Shown one piece after another: positions 10,742 to 21,569 of a DNA stretch of 64,000 nucleotides (positions within the stretch are counted from its first letter, which is position 1; every line of letters starts with the position of its first letter). A program made the position numbers and the translations under genes. The DNA comes from Delphinus delphis (Eukaryota; Chordata; Mammalia; Artiodactyla; Delphinidae): positions 58,208,740-58,272,739 of the forward strand of contig NC_082691.1 of the NCBI RefSeq assembly GCF_949987515.2, in the 5' to 3' direction. The notes beneath the pieces were generated by a model, which was given only the letters and a program-made list of their open reading frames with translations, was not told the origin of the DNA and did no database searches.

Positions 10742-10960
10742 AATAACTGCTAACAGTTAGATGGAACTTCCTACATGTTGTTCTAGGTGCTGTATGTATA
10801 TTTACTCAGTTCTCACAACAGCTACTATTATTATCATGAACCCCATCTTACAGTGAGAAAATCAAAGCACAGAGAGGTTAAGTAATTTTCCCCCAAGATC
10901 CCACATCTAGTAAGTAGCAGAACTGTGATTTAAACCCAGGCGATTAAGCTCCAGAGTTCC
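10742..10960 (-). repeat. MIR SINE, antisense
   Basis: The order is 'taataactgctaacag ... ttctaggtgctgtatgtatatttactcagttctcacaacag', then 'cccatcttacagtgagaaaatcaaagcacagagaggttaagtaattttccc', then 'agtaagtagcagaactgtgatttaaacccaggc'. This is the reverse-complemented MIR body and core. Good block-by-block agreement makes this one of the clearest MIR copies in the window. Confidence 0.85.
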
Positions 10961-10965
10961 TCACA

Positions 10966-12040
10966 ACCCACACATATCTTGAATACACCAATGTAGAGAG
11001 AAAGTATTATAGAAGGGTTATGTCTAGGTAAGCATTTTCTAGAGGTGATTTTTTTCTTTTGCATTGGTTGGGTAAACTTTCTGTAATAAAACACTTTAGG
11101 GTTTTATAGTCAAGGCTGTTTTGAGGCCACTTTCCTTAATACTTAGAATGTTAATGAGAATCACTAGATGAGCAAATTGTCTCTTCTGATTTAGGTAAGT
11201 GAATTATTTGAAGGTAGAAAAGCCATCATTTCACCTGTCTTGTCTCAAGGAACTTCTATGGGGAAATGCTGGGAAAATAATATTATTTTGTAATGAACTC
11301 AATAGAATATTTGATTTGTAACAAAGAACTAATTTAATGGATACCTTGTTCATATTCCTAGTATAAAAAGAAGTTCGTTGAATGGATGAATGAATAATAC
11401 TTTAGACTGCAAGGCTTACAGATGAAATAGAGCTATGACCCAGACTCAGTGGCAGGCTGGTGCCAGCTCCTATGGGCTCAACCTCTTTCCAACTTCCTGG
11501 TCAGTGACTTGGTGTTGGTAGCTTGAAATCAGCCGTGGTGGGAATATTTAAACTACAAAACTCAGTAGATGCTACCAATTGGGGCTTTTTTTGTTATCTT
11601 GGCGAACTGTTTGTTAAATACTTATCAGCACACCGCTCCCTAGGCTTGTTAGGAAATTCGTAAGTGGGAAGAAATTCTGTGACTCCAGGGGAAGAAAGAA
11701 GGAAGTGTAATGAGAATATCAATTCAAACCCTTTTCTCCTCCTCTGTCTTGAATCTTTATGTCTGTTTCTTTCTTTTATTGGTTATTTCAGAGCAGGGGG
11801 AGACTGTTAAAGAGAGTTGAGATGTTCAGGTAGTTAGACGGTTACCGCAGTTCAAGCGTAAAGGCAGGTGGGAGCATGTCAGTTTCAGCTGAGCTCAAGT
11901 CTCTTTTCCAGGCCTACGGCATTAATGGCTCCCATAATTTAAGCAGGGAAATGTTGGTGGAGACTCACGTAGGAAGCCCTGGTGGAGTATCATTTGCATG
12001 CGGAGACAAGGAAATAGACATGCTCAAGCTGGAAGAAAAT
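10966..12040. other. Unassigned sequence with a possible L2 tail
   Basis: No exon is visible. A segment near 11350-11398 ending in GTTGAATGGATGAATGAATA resembles the extreme 3' end of an L2 copy in sense orientation. The remainder has no recognisable family or simple repeat. A 76-codon frame at 11876-12106 runs into MIR-like sequence and is not called. Confidence 0.35.
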
Positions 12041-12044
12041 CTTA

Positions 12045-12125
12045 CACACCATCTGGTCCAATCCCCTCATTTCCCAGATGAGGAAAATGGGCTCCTAAGA
12101 GTATAGATGGGAATTTCCCCAGATC
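12045..12125 (-). repeat. MIR-like remnant, antisense
   Basis: 'accatctggtccaatcccctcatttcccagatgaggaaaatgggctcc' resembles the reverse-complemented MIR core (ccattttacagatgaggaaactgaggc). Only the core survives. Confidence 0.5.
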
Positions 12126-12164
12126 ATGGGTCTAGCTTATAATATGGACCTGGATCAGACTGCC

Positions 12165-12545
12165 TGGTGTGACTGTCAGCTCTCTACTTCTTTGTTATTT
12201 GACATTGGACAGGGTACTTAATCTCTGTGTGTTTTCTTAGCTATAAAATGAAGATGTTGTGAGGATTAAATAATACATGTAGGGGCTTCCCTGGTGGCGC
12301 AGTGGTTGAGAGTCCGCCTGCCGACGCAGGGGACACGGGTTCGTGCCCCGGTCCGGGAAGATCACACATGCCGCGGAGCGGCTGGGCCCGTGAACCATGG
12401 CCGCGGAGCCTGTGCGTCCGGAACCTGTGCTCCGCAACAGGAGAGGCCACAACAGTGAGAGGCCCGCGTAACGCAAAAAAAAAAAAAATAATAATAATAC
12501 ATGTAAAAAGTTTACATATAGTAAGAGCTCAATAAATATTAATAA
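12165..12545 (+). repeat. MIR SINE, sense, split by a CHR SINE
   Basis: The left part (12165-12281) reads 'ctgcctggtgtgactgtcagctct ... acattggacagggtacttaatctctgtgtgttttcttagctataaaatgaagatgttgtgaggattaaataatacatgta'. The right part (12506-12545) continues 'aaaagtttacatatagtaagagctcaataaatatta', which is the normal continuation of a MIR ('gtaaagcgcttagcacagtgcctggcacatagtaagcgctcaataaatgtta'). The CHR SINE at 12282-12492 therefore inserted into an existing MIR. Confidence 0.8.
12282..12492 (+). mobile_element. CHR SINE, about 200 bp form, sense, inside a MIR
   Basis: A sense copy starting GGGGCTTCCCTGGTGGCGCAG and ending in CGCGTAACGC plus an A tail that grades into (ATA)n. A 13 bp perfect target-site duplication, AATAATACATGTA, is present at 12269-12281 and 12493-12505. 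Intact head and body and a perfect duplication mark it as relatively recent. The (AAT)n at the tail may partly be the duplication itself plus tail mutations. Confidence 0.95.
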
Positions 12546-12609
12546 TACAGTCTAGTGATAACACTGGTTTCTTTCATAGTCAGAGAGAGAGTTCAGAAAA
12601 GAAAGATAT

Positions 12610-12688
12610 ATTAATATATTGAAAACCAGCATACTACTTATTAATAATATATTAATTCAATCTATTAATATATTGAAAACCAACATAC
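12610..12688 (+). repeat. 25 bp direct duplication in AT-rich DNA
   Basis: Two 25 bp copies, beginning ATTAATATATTGAAAACCA and ending CATAC, occur at 12610-12634 and 12664-12688. They differ at one position (G/A) and are offset by 54 bases. The pair lies immediately left of the poly(T) end of an antisense L1. It is a local segmental duplication rather than a target-site duplication, since nothing transposon-like lies between the copies. Confidence 0.8.
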
Positions 12689-12694
12689 ATATTT

Positions 12695-13110
12695 TTTCTT
12701 TTTTGATTTGAATTTTATTTTATTTATTTATTTCTTATGCAGCAGGTTCTTATTAGTTATCTATTTTATACATATTAGTGTATACATGTCAATCCCAATC
12801 TCCCAGTTCATCTCACCACCACCACCACCCCACCCCTGCTTTCCCCCCTTGGTGTCCATATGTTTGTTCTCTACCTCTGTCTCTATTTCTGCCCTGCAAA
12901 CTGGTTCATCTGTACCATTTTTCTAGATTCCACATATATGCGTTAATATATGATAGTTGTTTTTCTCTTTCGGACTTAAAGAAGATGTGGTACATATATA
13001 CAATGGAATATTACTCAGTCATAAAAAGAAACAAAATTGGGTCATTTGTAGAGACGTGGATGGACCTAGAGACCATCATACAGAGTGAAGTAAGCAAACG
13101 TATTAGTAAA
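12695..13110 (-). mobile_element. 5'-inverted (twin-primed) L1 fragment
   Basis: The left part (12695 to about 12978) is antisense L1 3' end: a T-rich tail, 'atgcagcaggttcttattagttatc', a CACCACCACC tract and 'ttctagattccacatatatgcgtta'. The right part (about 12980-13110) is sense-strand L1 ORF2 end: GATGTGGTACATATATACAATGG, a Met-Glu-Tyr-Tyr coding stretch, then 'cagagtgaagtaagc'. The two parts abut head to head within a few bases of where they would join in a normal L1. That is the signature of 5' inversion during target-primed reverse transcription (twin priming). A frame reading across the junction is therefore artificial. Confidence 0.85.
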
Positions 13111-13640
13111 ACAGTAACATTTTGAAATTTCCAACTTAAGAATTTTCCCCAAAACCAGACTGTGCAGGTGTTTTAGTGAATGATTCACCAACAGCATTAG
13201 TTACTACTTTCCTTCTTTTTGTTTTTAAACTTCAAAGGATTTCTAGCTGAATAAGGGGCCAAGTAATCTCCAGACATCTTTAGACTGGCACATGTTCTCT
13301 GAGGCCTTTTCTTGGAGAATGTTTAAAGAAGCCCCTCCCCCACCAGTGAGGGGGTAGGTCATATGCCCCTTTATGTTGACAGTGACTACATATCTGGGCT
13401 GCATCTTCCCTCAAGGTCTCTACCACCAGCAGAAAAGTTCAGAAGGAGAAGGCCCTGGGGCATACCTGGTTTGTCCAGTATCAGGGAGGAGCTGAATCAA
13501 GGGCTTACCAAGTCCAGGCGCTGGGTGGAGGCCTAGTGCTGGCCCCTCGTCACTTAGCCCTCTCCCTACCCAACCACAGTTAATGCTCATAATTTGTTAG
13601 TTACTTGGGAGGGTGTGTGGCGTTCAGGTTATACGTGCTG
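13111..13640. other. Unassigned sequence
   Basis: Nothing recognisable as a gene or repeat family between the L1 fragment and the following MIR. Confidence 0.4.
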
Positions 13641-13858
13641 GTCCCAGAGACTGATTCTCTGGGTTCCCTTTTCCAGCTCTATTGCCTACTCTCTCTCTTT
13701 CCATAGGCAAAACGTGTAACCTCTCTGAGCCTCCATTTCTCATCTGTAAAATGATGGTCATAGTCCTGCTTCATAGGATCGTTGAGAGGATCAACTCAAG
13801 TAATAGGCGAAAAACATTTAGAACAGCAGCTGGCACATAATAAACACTCGATTTTATG
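13640..13858 (+). repeat. MIR SINE, sense
   Basis: Nearly full-length sense MIR. The blocks are 'ctctattgcctactctctctctttccataggcaaaacgtgtaacctctctgagcctccatttctcatctgtaaaatgatgg', then 'cctgcttcataggatcgttgagaggatcaactcaagtaata', then 'agaacagcagctggcacataataaacactcgatttta'. It ends beside the antisense L1 at 13865. Confidence 0.85.
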
Positions 13859-13864
13859 TTTTGT

Positions 13865-15655
13865 TTTTATTTTATTTCTTAGATTTTTATTGTGGTAAGA
13901 TATACATAACATGAAATCTACCATTTTAACCATTTAAAAATATACAATTCAGTCACATTAAGTACATTCACGTTGTCGGGCAACCATCACTCCCATCCAT
14001 TTCCAGAACTTTTTCATCATCCAAAACTTAATCTCTGTCCACATTAAACAATAGCTCTCCATCACCTCCTCCCCCTCTACCTCTGATAACCTCTATTCTA
14101 TTTTCTGGCTCTATTAATTTGACTATTCTAGGTACTAATTATAAGTGGAATAGTACAATATTTATCCTTTTGTGTCTGACTTATTTCACATAGCATAATA
14201 TCTTCAAGGTTTATCCATGTTGTAGCATGTGTCAGAAGTTCATTCCTTTTTAAGGCTGAATAATATTACATTTATGTACGTACCATACTTTGTTTATCCA
14301 TTCGTCTGTCAAGGGACATATGGGTTGTTTTCATATTTTGGCTATTGTGAATAATGCTGATTTGAACATTGGTGTACAAATATCTGTTTGAGTCCCTACT
14401 TTTAATTTTTTAGGGTATACACCTAGAAGTGGAAACTGCCGGATCATGTGGTAATTCTATGTTTATTTTTTGAGGAAAGACCATACTGTTTTTCATAGCA
14501 GCTGCACTATTTTACATGCCCACCAACAGTGAACAAGAGTTTCAATTTCTGTACATCCTTGCCAACACTTGTTATTTTCTTTCTTTTTTAAAAATAATAG
14601 CTATCCTAATGGGTGTGAAGTGGTATCTCATTGTGGGCTTGATTCGCATTTTCCTAATGATTAGTCATGTTGAGCATTTTTTTTTATATGCTTATTGGCC
14701 TTTTGTATATCTCCTTTAGAGAACTATCTATTCCAGGCCTTTGATCATTTTCAAATCAGGTTTTTGTTGTTGTTGTTTTTGAGTTGCAACAAATTTTTAA
14801 AGAAGTTTTAAAAATATTCTGGGTACTAATCCCTTATCATATATATGATTGAAAATATTTTCTCCCATTCTTTGGGTTGACTTTTCACTCTCTTGACAGT
14901 GTCCTTTGATTTCTAAAAATTTAAAATTTTAATTAGTCTAATGTATCTATTTTTTCTTCTGTTGCCTGTGCTTTTGGTGTCATATCCAAGAAATCATTGC
15001 CAAATCCAACGTCATGAAACTTCCCCCTATCTTTTCTTCCAAGAGTTTTATAGGTTCAGGTCTTTGACCCATTTTGAGTTAGTTTTTGTACGTGGTGTAC
15101 TGTAAGCATCCAACTTCATTGTTTTGCATGTGGATATCCAGTTTCTCCAGCAGTGTTTGTTGAAAAGACTGCCCTTTTCCCACTGAACAGTATTGGCACC
15201 CTTGTTGAAAATCACTTGACTATGTACGAGAGGGTCTATTTCTGGGCTCTTTATTCTATTCCATTGGTCTATATGTTGGTCTTTATGCCAGTACCACACT
15301 GTGTTGATTGCTGTAGCTTGGTAATAAGTTTTGAAATCAGGAAGTGATGAGTCTTCTAACTTTGTTTTGGCTCTTCCGGGTCCCTTGAGATTTCATATGA
15401 ATTTTAGGATGGGTTTTTCTATTTCTGCAGAAAAATGTTGTTGGGATTTTGGTAGGGATTGTTTGAATCTGTAAATCACTTTGGGTAGAACTGACTTCTT
15501 AATAATGTTAAGTCTTCCAATCCATGAACACGAGATGTCTTTCCATTTATTTATGCCTTCTTTAATTTCTTTCAGCAGTGTTTTGTTTTGCAGTTTTTAG
15601 TGTACAGGTCATTTGCCTCCTTGGTTAGTTTATTCCTACTAAGTTTATTTTTAAC
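13865..15655 (-). mobile_element. Antisense L1 (L1MB-like), 5'-truncated, about 1.8 kb
   Basis: The left end carries the L1 3'-UTR type sequence 'ttattgtggtaagatatacataac ... gcaaccatcactcccatcc'. It is followed by antisense ORF2 sequence all the way to about 15655. On the minus strand, residues such as GxWHKDQHIDQWNRI and SLFNKHCWRNW (about 15048-15299) belong to the ORF2 C-terminal half. Stops and frameshifts interrupt ORF2 throughout, so it is dead. Divergence and the 3'-UTR type suggest an old eutherian L1M subfamily; subfamily naming is from memory. Confidence 0.9.
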
Positions 15656-15689
15656 AATACAATAGTGCTTAACTTGTGCCTAGCACTAT

Positions 15690-16110
15690 ACTGTAGAAGT
15701 CAAGGAAATCTTTCTAAAACTGAAATAGTGTTATGTCATTCTCCTGCTTAGAACTCTTTAGTATGGTCTATAATGTCCTTCGAGATCTGGTTTTGGCTTG
15801 CCTTTCTAGTATTATCTCTTATTACACGCTCCCCCCTCAAAAAAAACCCCAAAACAACAGACAAACAAAACTCTCTAGCGATGCCACTGGGCCTTTGAAC
15901 ACACTGTTTCCAATGTCTGGAATACTCTTTGACTCTCTCCCTCCTCACTGACTGCTGCTATCTCCTCTGAGTGTCCAGCCCTCACTTGCTAACTCTCCCC
16001 TTCCATCCTATAAACTCTTTGAAGGCAGGAAGCATAACTTATTCATCTTTGCATCCCAAGTGCTCTGGATGCTACCTAGAATTGAGTAAGAACTGAACTG
16101 AATTGAACTG
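15690..16110 (+). repeat. L2 LINE 3' region, sense
   Basis: Sense L2 blocks in order: 'attctcctgcttagaactctttagtatggtctataatgtccttcgagatctgg', 'cactgtttccaatgtctggaatactc', 'ctataaactctttgaaggcaggaagcataacttattcatctttgcatccc', and a tail with ACTGAACTGAATTGAACTG. A C/A-rich stretch near 15830-15870 is a local insertion. Confidence 0.75.
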
Positions 16111-17480
16111 ACTTTTTTTTTCCTGAGCCTGGAGAAGAAATAATGTGAGAAGCAGGAGAAAGAGGAGCACAGGGCTGCTGACTATAAGTGATTAAAATGC
16201 TCTTGTATGTAACAGGGAATTCTATGTTCCTCACAAAAGAGTAGAGTCCAAGGTAATAGGTAGATGTCCACAGAGATAAATTTGAAATCCAAATATAAAA
16301 GAGATTTTAACAGTTCCATCTGCTTAATAATGGCATAGATCATCTTGAAAAGTAGTGAGTACCCCCTACTGGAAAGGCTCAAAAGTAGGACCTCCATGTC
16401 CATTTCTCAGTGACTGGCAGGGTACTTGGAGCACATAGCTCTGAAAACCTCCTGACTCTAAAGTTCCATGATTCTAGATGCAACATAAACAGAATTATTT
16501 TACAGTGACTCGGAATTTGCCCTCTAAGAACTTATGGGTGTCTCACCAACATATTTTCTGGTGAACAATGACTTGAAGAAATGCCTTTGAGGACCAGAGT
16601 CTAGTTGGTAGTAGGTGGGCATCCCTGGGGGTAAATCTGCAATTCATAAATCTGGGAAGGCTTCAGGAGATGGTGACAAGGACACTCAGGATGGGCTGGT
16701 GGCCTGCCAGGGCTATGGCAGACCCAAGTCAGAGCACAGGTGGGCAAGGGCCTGACTTTGAGGAGTTCCTGCAGGGAGCTGTCCTGGGTGTGATCCTGTA
16801 AATAGGCAGAGAGGATTGTCATGGGAACCTGGCTACAGGCAAATGGCAGACCAGCATGGTTCTAGAGTGGTGTGACATTAAGTAGGACTGGAACTCCAGA
16901 TTATAGAACAGCTGACAAAAATAAGCCAATAAGCCATGACCCCACTCTCAGGCAACTGAAACGGGGGGAGGGGGCAGGTATAGCACTGTGTATAGCTCTG
17001 ACTGCAGGGGCTGGGGAGTAAAAAGAGGGCTTGTTTACGAACATCCTTAATAATTACCAGATACGGTTAAAGATCAGAGTGCGAAGTTGGCTTAGAGGCT
17101 GAAGCAACGACCTGCTGGGGTGGACCTCTTCCTTCCCCCCACTTTTCAATGGGAACACGGTTGGTTTCTCTACTGGGATAGTTTGAGCTCCTTCTACCTG
17201 AGGCTAAGTGTCTGTACCTATGGAGAGGGAGAAATGTGGAGACATAAGAGTTTCATCTTCACAGTGTAGAGATTAATCTCGTAGGCCATTGAGTTAATGA
17301 AGCCTCAGTTTGAGAAAGAGTTCCCTCTACTGGCTGATCTAAGCCAGAGTCTGTTGTCTCAGGATACCTGTTCATTGTTGAAGATGTAGTTAAGATAAGG
17401 AAGTTAAACTATTGAGTATAAGAAACTCATTGCTAGGTTATATTTCGTTTTTCTGATTTAGGTAGAGATTCTTGGAGTCT
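16111..17480. other. Unassigned sequence
   Basis: About 1.4 kb with no recognised repeat and no exon-like frame. A G run occurs at about 16963-16977. Unique-looking on inspection. Confidence 0.4.
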
Positions 17481-17484
17481 TCTT

Positions 17485-18345
17485 TTTTTCCCTCAATCAA
17501 CTTTATTGAGGTATATTTTACCTAAAATAAAATACATACATACATACCTGTGTAACCACTGACATCACCCAATCAAGATATTTCATATTTCTATAACCCT
17601 AAAAAGTTCCATTGTGTATTTTTGCTGTCAGTCCCCGCTCCTGATCCCCCTTGTCTCCAGGCAACCACAGATCTGCTTTCTCTTGGTATAGATTGCATTG
17701 CCTGTTTTAGAATTTTAAATAAATGAAGTCACCTAGTATGTACTCTGTGTCTAAATTCTGTCACTTGTGATGATGTTTTTGAAAGGTATTCATGTTTATG
17801 TGTCAGTGGTTTTAATCTTTCTATTGCTGAGTAGTATTCCATTGTATGAATGCATCAAAATTTGTTTATCCACTTGTTAGTTGATGGACATTTGGATTTT
17901 TTCCAGTTTGGGACTATTTTGAATGAAGTGCTATCAACATTTGTATACGAGTCTTTTTTGTGGACATGTTTTTTGTTTTTTTTTTAAACCATGTCAGTGA
18001 CTTTATTTACCATCTCATTTGATGAGCTAATAGCCCAGGGTCAGAGGGAAATGGGAGCTGTGAATCTGCCATCTCTCAGGAAGTGTGGACATGTTTTTAT
18101 TTCTCTTGAGTAAATACCTGGGAGTGGAATTGCTAGGTCACGTGATAAGTGTATGTTTAACTTTATAAGAAATTGCCAAGCTGCTTTCGATAGTAGTTGT
18201 ATATCCCACCAGCAGTGTGTGAGAGTTCTAGTTTCTTCATATCCTTGTCAACACATGATGTTGTCAGTCTTTTTAATTTTAGTCATTTTAGTGGATGTAT
18301 TGAATATATGAAAATCATTGTTAGGTTTTGTTTTGGTTTTGTTGT
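17485..18345 (-). mobile_element. Antisense L1M-like fragment, split by a retroposed insert
   Basis: Left of 17973 the sequence reads as antisense L1 3' region ('caactttattgaggtatattttacc', 'aggcaaccacagatctgctttctc', 'attgctgagtagtattccattgtatg'). Right of 18084 it resumes with 'atttctcttgagtaaatacctgggagtggaattgctagg' and 'cccaccagcagtgtgtgagagttctag'. The join is seamless if the 110 bp insert and one copy of its 15 bp duplication are removed. No intact frame remains. Confidence 0.85.
17974..18083 (-). pseudogene. Truncated retroposed 3'-UTR fragment (processed-transcript copy)
   Basis: This 110 bp insert lies inside an L1 and is flanked by a perfect 15 bp target-site duplication, TGTGGACATGTTTTT, at 17959-17973 and 18084-18098. 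On the minus strand it ends with AATAAA (reverse complement at 18002-18007). About 16 bases lie between this signal and an A run (T run at 17976-17985). Together these give the standard anatomy of an mRNA 3' end copied by L1 machinery and cut short at its 5' side. I do not recognise the source gene, because too little sequence is present and it is apparently all 3' UTR. A tRNA-derived SINE is excluded because there is no A or B box. Confidence 0.8.
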
Positions 18346-18369
18346 TCTGATGGTGAAAAGTTCCTAGAA

Positions 18370-18520
18370 GACTTTTTTTTAATTAAATTTTTAACTTTGA
18401 AATAATTGTAGGTTCACAATATGACTGTAGATTCTCAGTAATACAATAGAATCTATGGCTCTTTTACACATTTTCTTGAAAAACTGTAGCACAATATCAC
18501 AACTAATTGGAGTCTTTTAA
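18370..18520 (-). repeat. Probable antisense L1M 3'-end fragment
   Basis: 'ttaactttgaaataattgtaggttcacaatatgac', followed by 'cttgaaaaactgtagcacaatatcacaac', resembles a common L1M 3' segment in antisense. It directly follows the larger L1 fragment and may be a separate insertion. Confidence 0.5.
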
Positions 18521-20070
18521 AAATACACACATCTCAAAGTTTAATAAGAAGTAAACAGAAACCAGACACCATCTGATCATGCCTTGTGCTCAATTATCAA
18601 TGAGACGGGTAGAGTAAGGAGCATGGGAAGCTGTCGTAACCTTAGTGCTGATGAATACTCTGAGCGTCACATTTCAGAAACTGGAAGAACCACTCATCTG
18701 TTAATATTGGCAGTGCTAACTCTTAGGTTTTCCAATCTGAAGACACAATATGTGGAATTTCAAATTAGACAGCGCCGATGAGAAAGCAAGACTCAGAGTA
18801 AAGGGCAAGGAGATATCAAAGCTATGAGGCAACAGGTATTAACTTTGAGCTCTGCCAGTAAGACTTTCACTAAGTGTGTCTTTTTTTTCTCACACAGACA
18901 TCTTCATCTTTTTGACTTTGGGACTAATTGTGGGTGGTCGTTCTATTCAGGGATAATCAAATAACTGAACTTCAGATAGCCCCCAACCTCACTTGAGCTA
19001 ATGGCTTCAAAATATTTGGCTATATCCCAAAATAAGTAGTAAAATGAACTGGTTTGGGTTTTAGCTTTTCCTGCTTCCCCTGCCCACATCTGGTGGAAGG
19101 CTTGATGAGCAGTAAAATAGCTAAGATGCAGGGAGCCTGAGTGGGGAGATACAGAAAGACCCACATAATCTTCAGACTGGGTAGTTAGCGCCGACGGACT
19201 CTCAAGTTGTTGGTAGTAAGAGGAAGCAAATCCTTGAGATAAATATTATAAGATGCTCCTAAGGAGAAGTAAAGACAGGAAAAGTTGAAGAACCAAATCT
19301 ACTGTAATTATAAATGTAACTTAAAAAAAAAAACCAACAAGAAAGGAAAAGATGCAAATTTGCTTGCTGAAGAATGAATGTAGTGAATCTTGCCCCATGA
19401 CTTCTAGCAAATTCCTTCAGGAGATGACCATTTTAACACAGTCCCCACACTATTGCGACAGGACAGTCACTCCTTTGGAGGTCATTTTTGATATTATGAC
19501 AAAGTCGAGGTTACCTGCTGTAAGTGCTTTCGACGTCCTCTTCTCCAGCTCAAAGCAGCTGCATCATCGCTTTCCCTCTTTCGTCGCTCCTGTCTCTGAA
19601 GTGTCTGCTCACTCTCCCAGTGTGAATTTGTCCCCCTGTGCCCTTGGTCCCTCCTGCCTGTCCTAGAGTCTCACCCCATCAGGAATACATGCCCTCCTTG
19701 CATCTTCCAGCTCTCCTTTCCTGGGACCTGCAAGCATGCTCAAATCTCCCCCATCCTTCAAAGCACGTCCCTCAGGGCTGCTGTCCCCTTACCTCATGGA
19801 CCTACAGCTCTTCTCCTCTCATTATGAAACATTTCTAAAGAGCAGTTAACACTCTTCCGCATCCCCCACCTGTCTCCTTGACCTTGGGCAAACTGCTGGT
19901 CACCCCTTACCAACAGTTTTCTAAGGATTGCCAGCAACCTCCTGAACTCCGGAGCCCGTGGTCTTTTCTCCTGTATCATCATCCCAGTCTCATTGGACAC
20001 TATGGACACACCCCCTGCCACTTGTCCTCCTGTGCTTCCTGGGGTCCTGAGCTGCTACTTCTTCCCTTGC
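18521..20070. other. Unassigned sequence, pyrimidine-rich in its second half
   Basis: 18521-19330 has no recognisable repeat. From about 19400 the plus strand becomes C/T-rich, with short frames that have no domain. The C/T-rich part may be a very old LINE or LTR remnant upstream of the L2 end at 20070, but no firm match is visible. Confidence 0.35.
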
Positions 20071-20415
20071 TCCTTTTCTAGGATAGCTTTGCCAATCCCT
20101 CTGCCCCACAGATTTAGGTCTCTGCTGAAGCCTCCTTCTGAGCCTTTTCTTCATCTTTCCCTATAGTCTCTTCCCAGTAATATCACCTGCTCCCTCCATT
20201 TCAACTAAAACCTCTAAGCAGATGTCTTTGAACTTCATTGTTTATACCTTCCTTCTAAGGGCACTTTTTCTTACTCTACTTGGCGCTCTACATATACCTG
20301 TCTAGACTGTAGGGTCACTTCAGGCTGAGATTGTGCTTCTGATTCACCTTTGTATCCCCAGGAATAAGGTCTTGAATATAGTAGAGGCTCAGATGCCATT
20401 TGGTGAATGGTGTTA
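20070..20415 (+). repeat. L2 LINE 3' region, sense
   Basis: The blocks 'ctctgctgaagcctccttctgagcc', 'tgtctagactgtagggtcacttcaggctgagattgtgcttctgattcacctttgtatccccaggaa' and 'gaatatagtagaggctcagatgccatttggtgaatgg' follow the L2 3' end order. The left boundary is uncertain and the element may extend further upstream. Confidence 0.65.
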
Positions 20416-21065
20416 TCTTGCCCATTGGATGTCAGGAGCCCTCATTCTGATGGCCTACTGACATTGTGGTGAAGGAAGGCCAATTAAACCCATAATCCCT
20501 CCCTTCCAAAATACTGTCCCCAGTAGCACCCCTGGTCCAGGATGTGTGGTAGTCTTCCCTGCACCGGTTCTCATAAATGACAGGGAAGGCTTCAGGAGAG
20601 AAGTCCTGGGAGTAATTGAGTCATGACTGGCAACCCCTGCACTGTTCTAAGTTGACAACAAGAGAGCATGGCAGCATATGCCTCTTCCAAGTGGCATCTC
20701 ATTTCTTGGACGTGACTTTATATTGCTTTACATAGGCTGGCACACTGATTCGGGAGAGCCTACCGGGAGTTGCACCTGAGCCTGGTGCCTGACTGCAGCA
20801 GACAGCTGCCTAGTTAAGGTGAATTTTACAGTTAAATTGTGTTCTGCTCAGGAACTGGGAAACTACCACGGGAGGACAAATGCAAATGAGATTCCAGTTC
20901 AGGGCAGAAACTCATCAAGGGACAGGCACAGCCAAGTCTCTTGGGTTTGTCTTCAACTATTTTGGGGAAAAGTTATGGGCCGTTTTCCAAAGGGCTTTTG
21001 GAGAGAACAGAGGCAGCCTTGGCGCGATATGAAGAATGTGGGCTTTGGAGTATGGTTGTAGCGTT
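20416..21065. other. Unassigned sequence
   Basis: No gene or repeat recognised. An 80-codon plus-strand frame at 20819-21061 has no motif and no coding-exon signature. Confidence 0.4.
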
Positions 21066-21074
21066 GTTCTAACA

Positions 21075-21282
21075 AGCACAGGCATGGCCACCTGTTCAAA
21101 TGCTGGTCCTGCCCCTTAGGGGCTGGGTAACCTGGGGCAGGTTACTTTGAATTTCTGAGCCTCAGTTTCGTCATCTGGAAGCTATAAATAATAATACTTA
21201 CCTTGTTAGGATTAAAAAAAAAACCTTAGCCCAGCGCTTGGCATATAAGCCTTCAATCAATGCTAGCAATTTCCTCATTGTT
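21075..21282 (+). repeat. MIR SINE, sense (first of three)
   Basis: Clear MIR core: 'ggggctgggtaacctggggcaggttactttgaatttctgagcctcagtttcgtcatctgg', then 'aataatacttaccttgttaggatt', an internal A run, and 'cccagcgcttggcatataagccttcaatcaatgctagc'. Confidence 0.85.
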
Positions 21283-21440
21283 ATTACTTAATAAGTGTGA
21301 GACCTTGGGCAAGTCCCTTAACCTCATGGTATCCTCCTCCATCTCTTGAGGTAGTTGTGCGGATTAAGCAATAAAAGATTGATGAGGCGTTTTGCACAGG
21401 ATGGGCACTTGGTAGGTGATGGCTATTATGATGAACAAGA
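21283..21440 (+). repeat. MIR SINE, sense (second of three)
   Basis: Immediately following the first copy: 'ataagtgtgagaccttgggcaagtcccttaacctcatggtatcctcctcc', then 'ggtagttgtgcggattaagcaataaaag', then 'ttgcacaggatgggcacttggtaggtgatggctatta'. It lacks the 5' head, consistent with truncation where it abuts the first MIR. Confidence 0.8.
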
Positions 21441-21569
21441 TTATTCTAAGGAGCCAGATATTAGCAAGTCTGTGTCACTTACCTTAAGATAGTGGGTACC
21501 TGCTGGTTAAGACTACCTGGGGAGCAAAGTACCCCCCAAAGAGCAAGAGAAGGCAAAGTAAGTGTCGGG

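Noticed and set aside
12778..13125. 115-codon frame with an L1 ORF2-like C-terminus
   Set aside because: It crosses the inversion junction of a twin-primed L1, so only its second half is genuine ORF2-derived sequence and the whole is an artefact.
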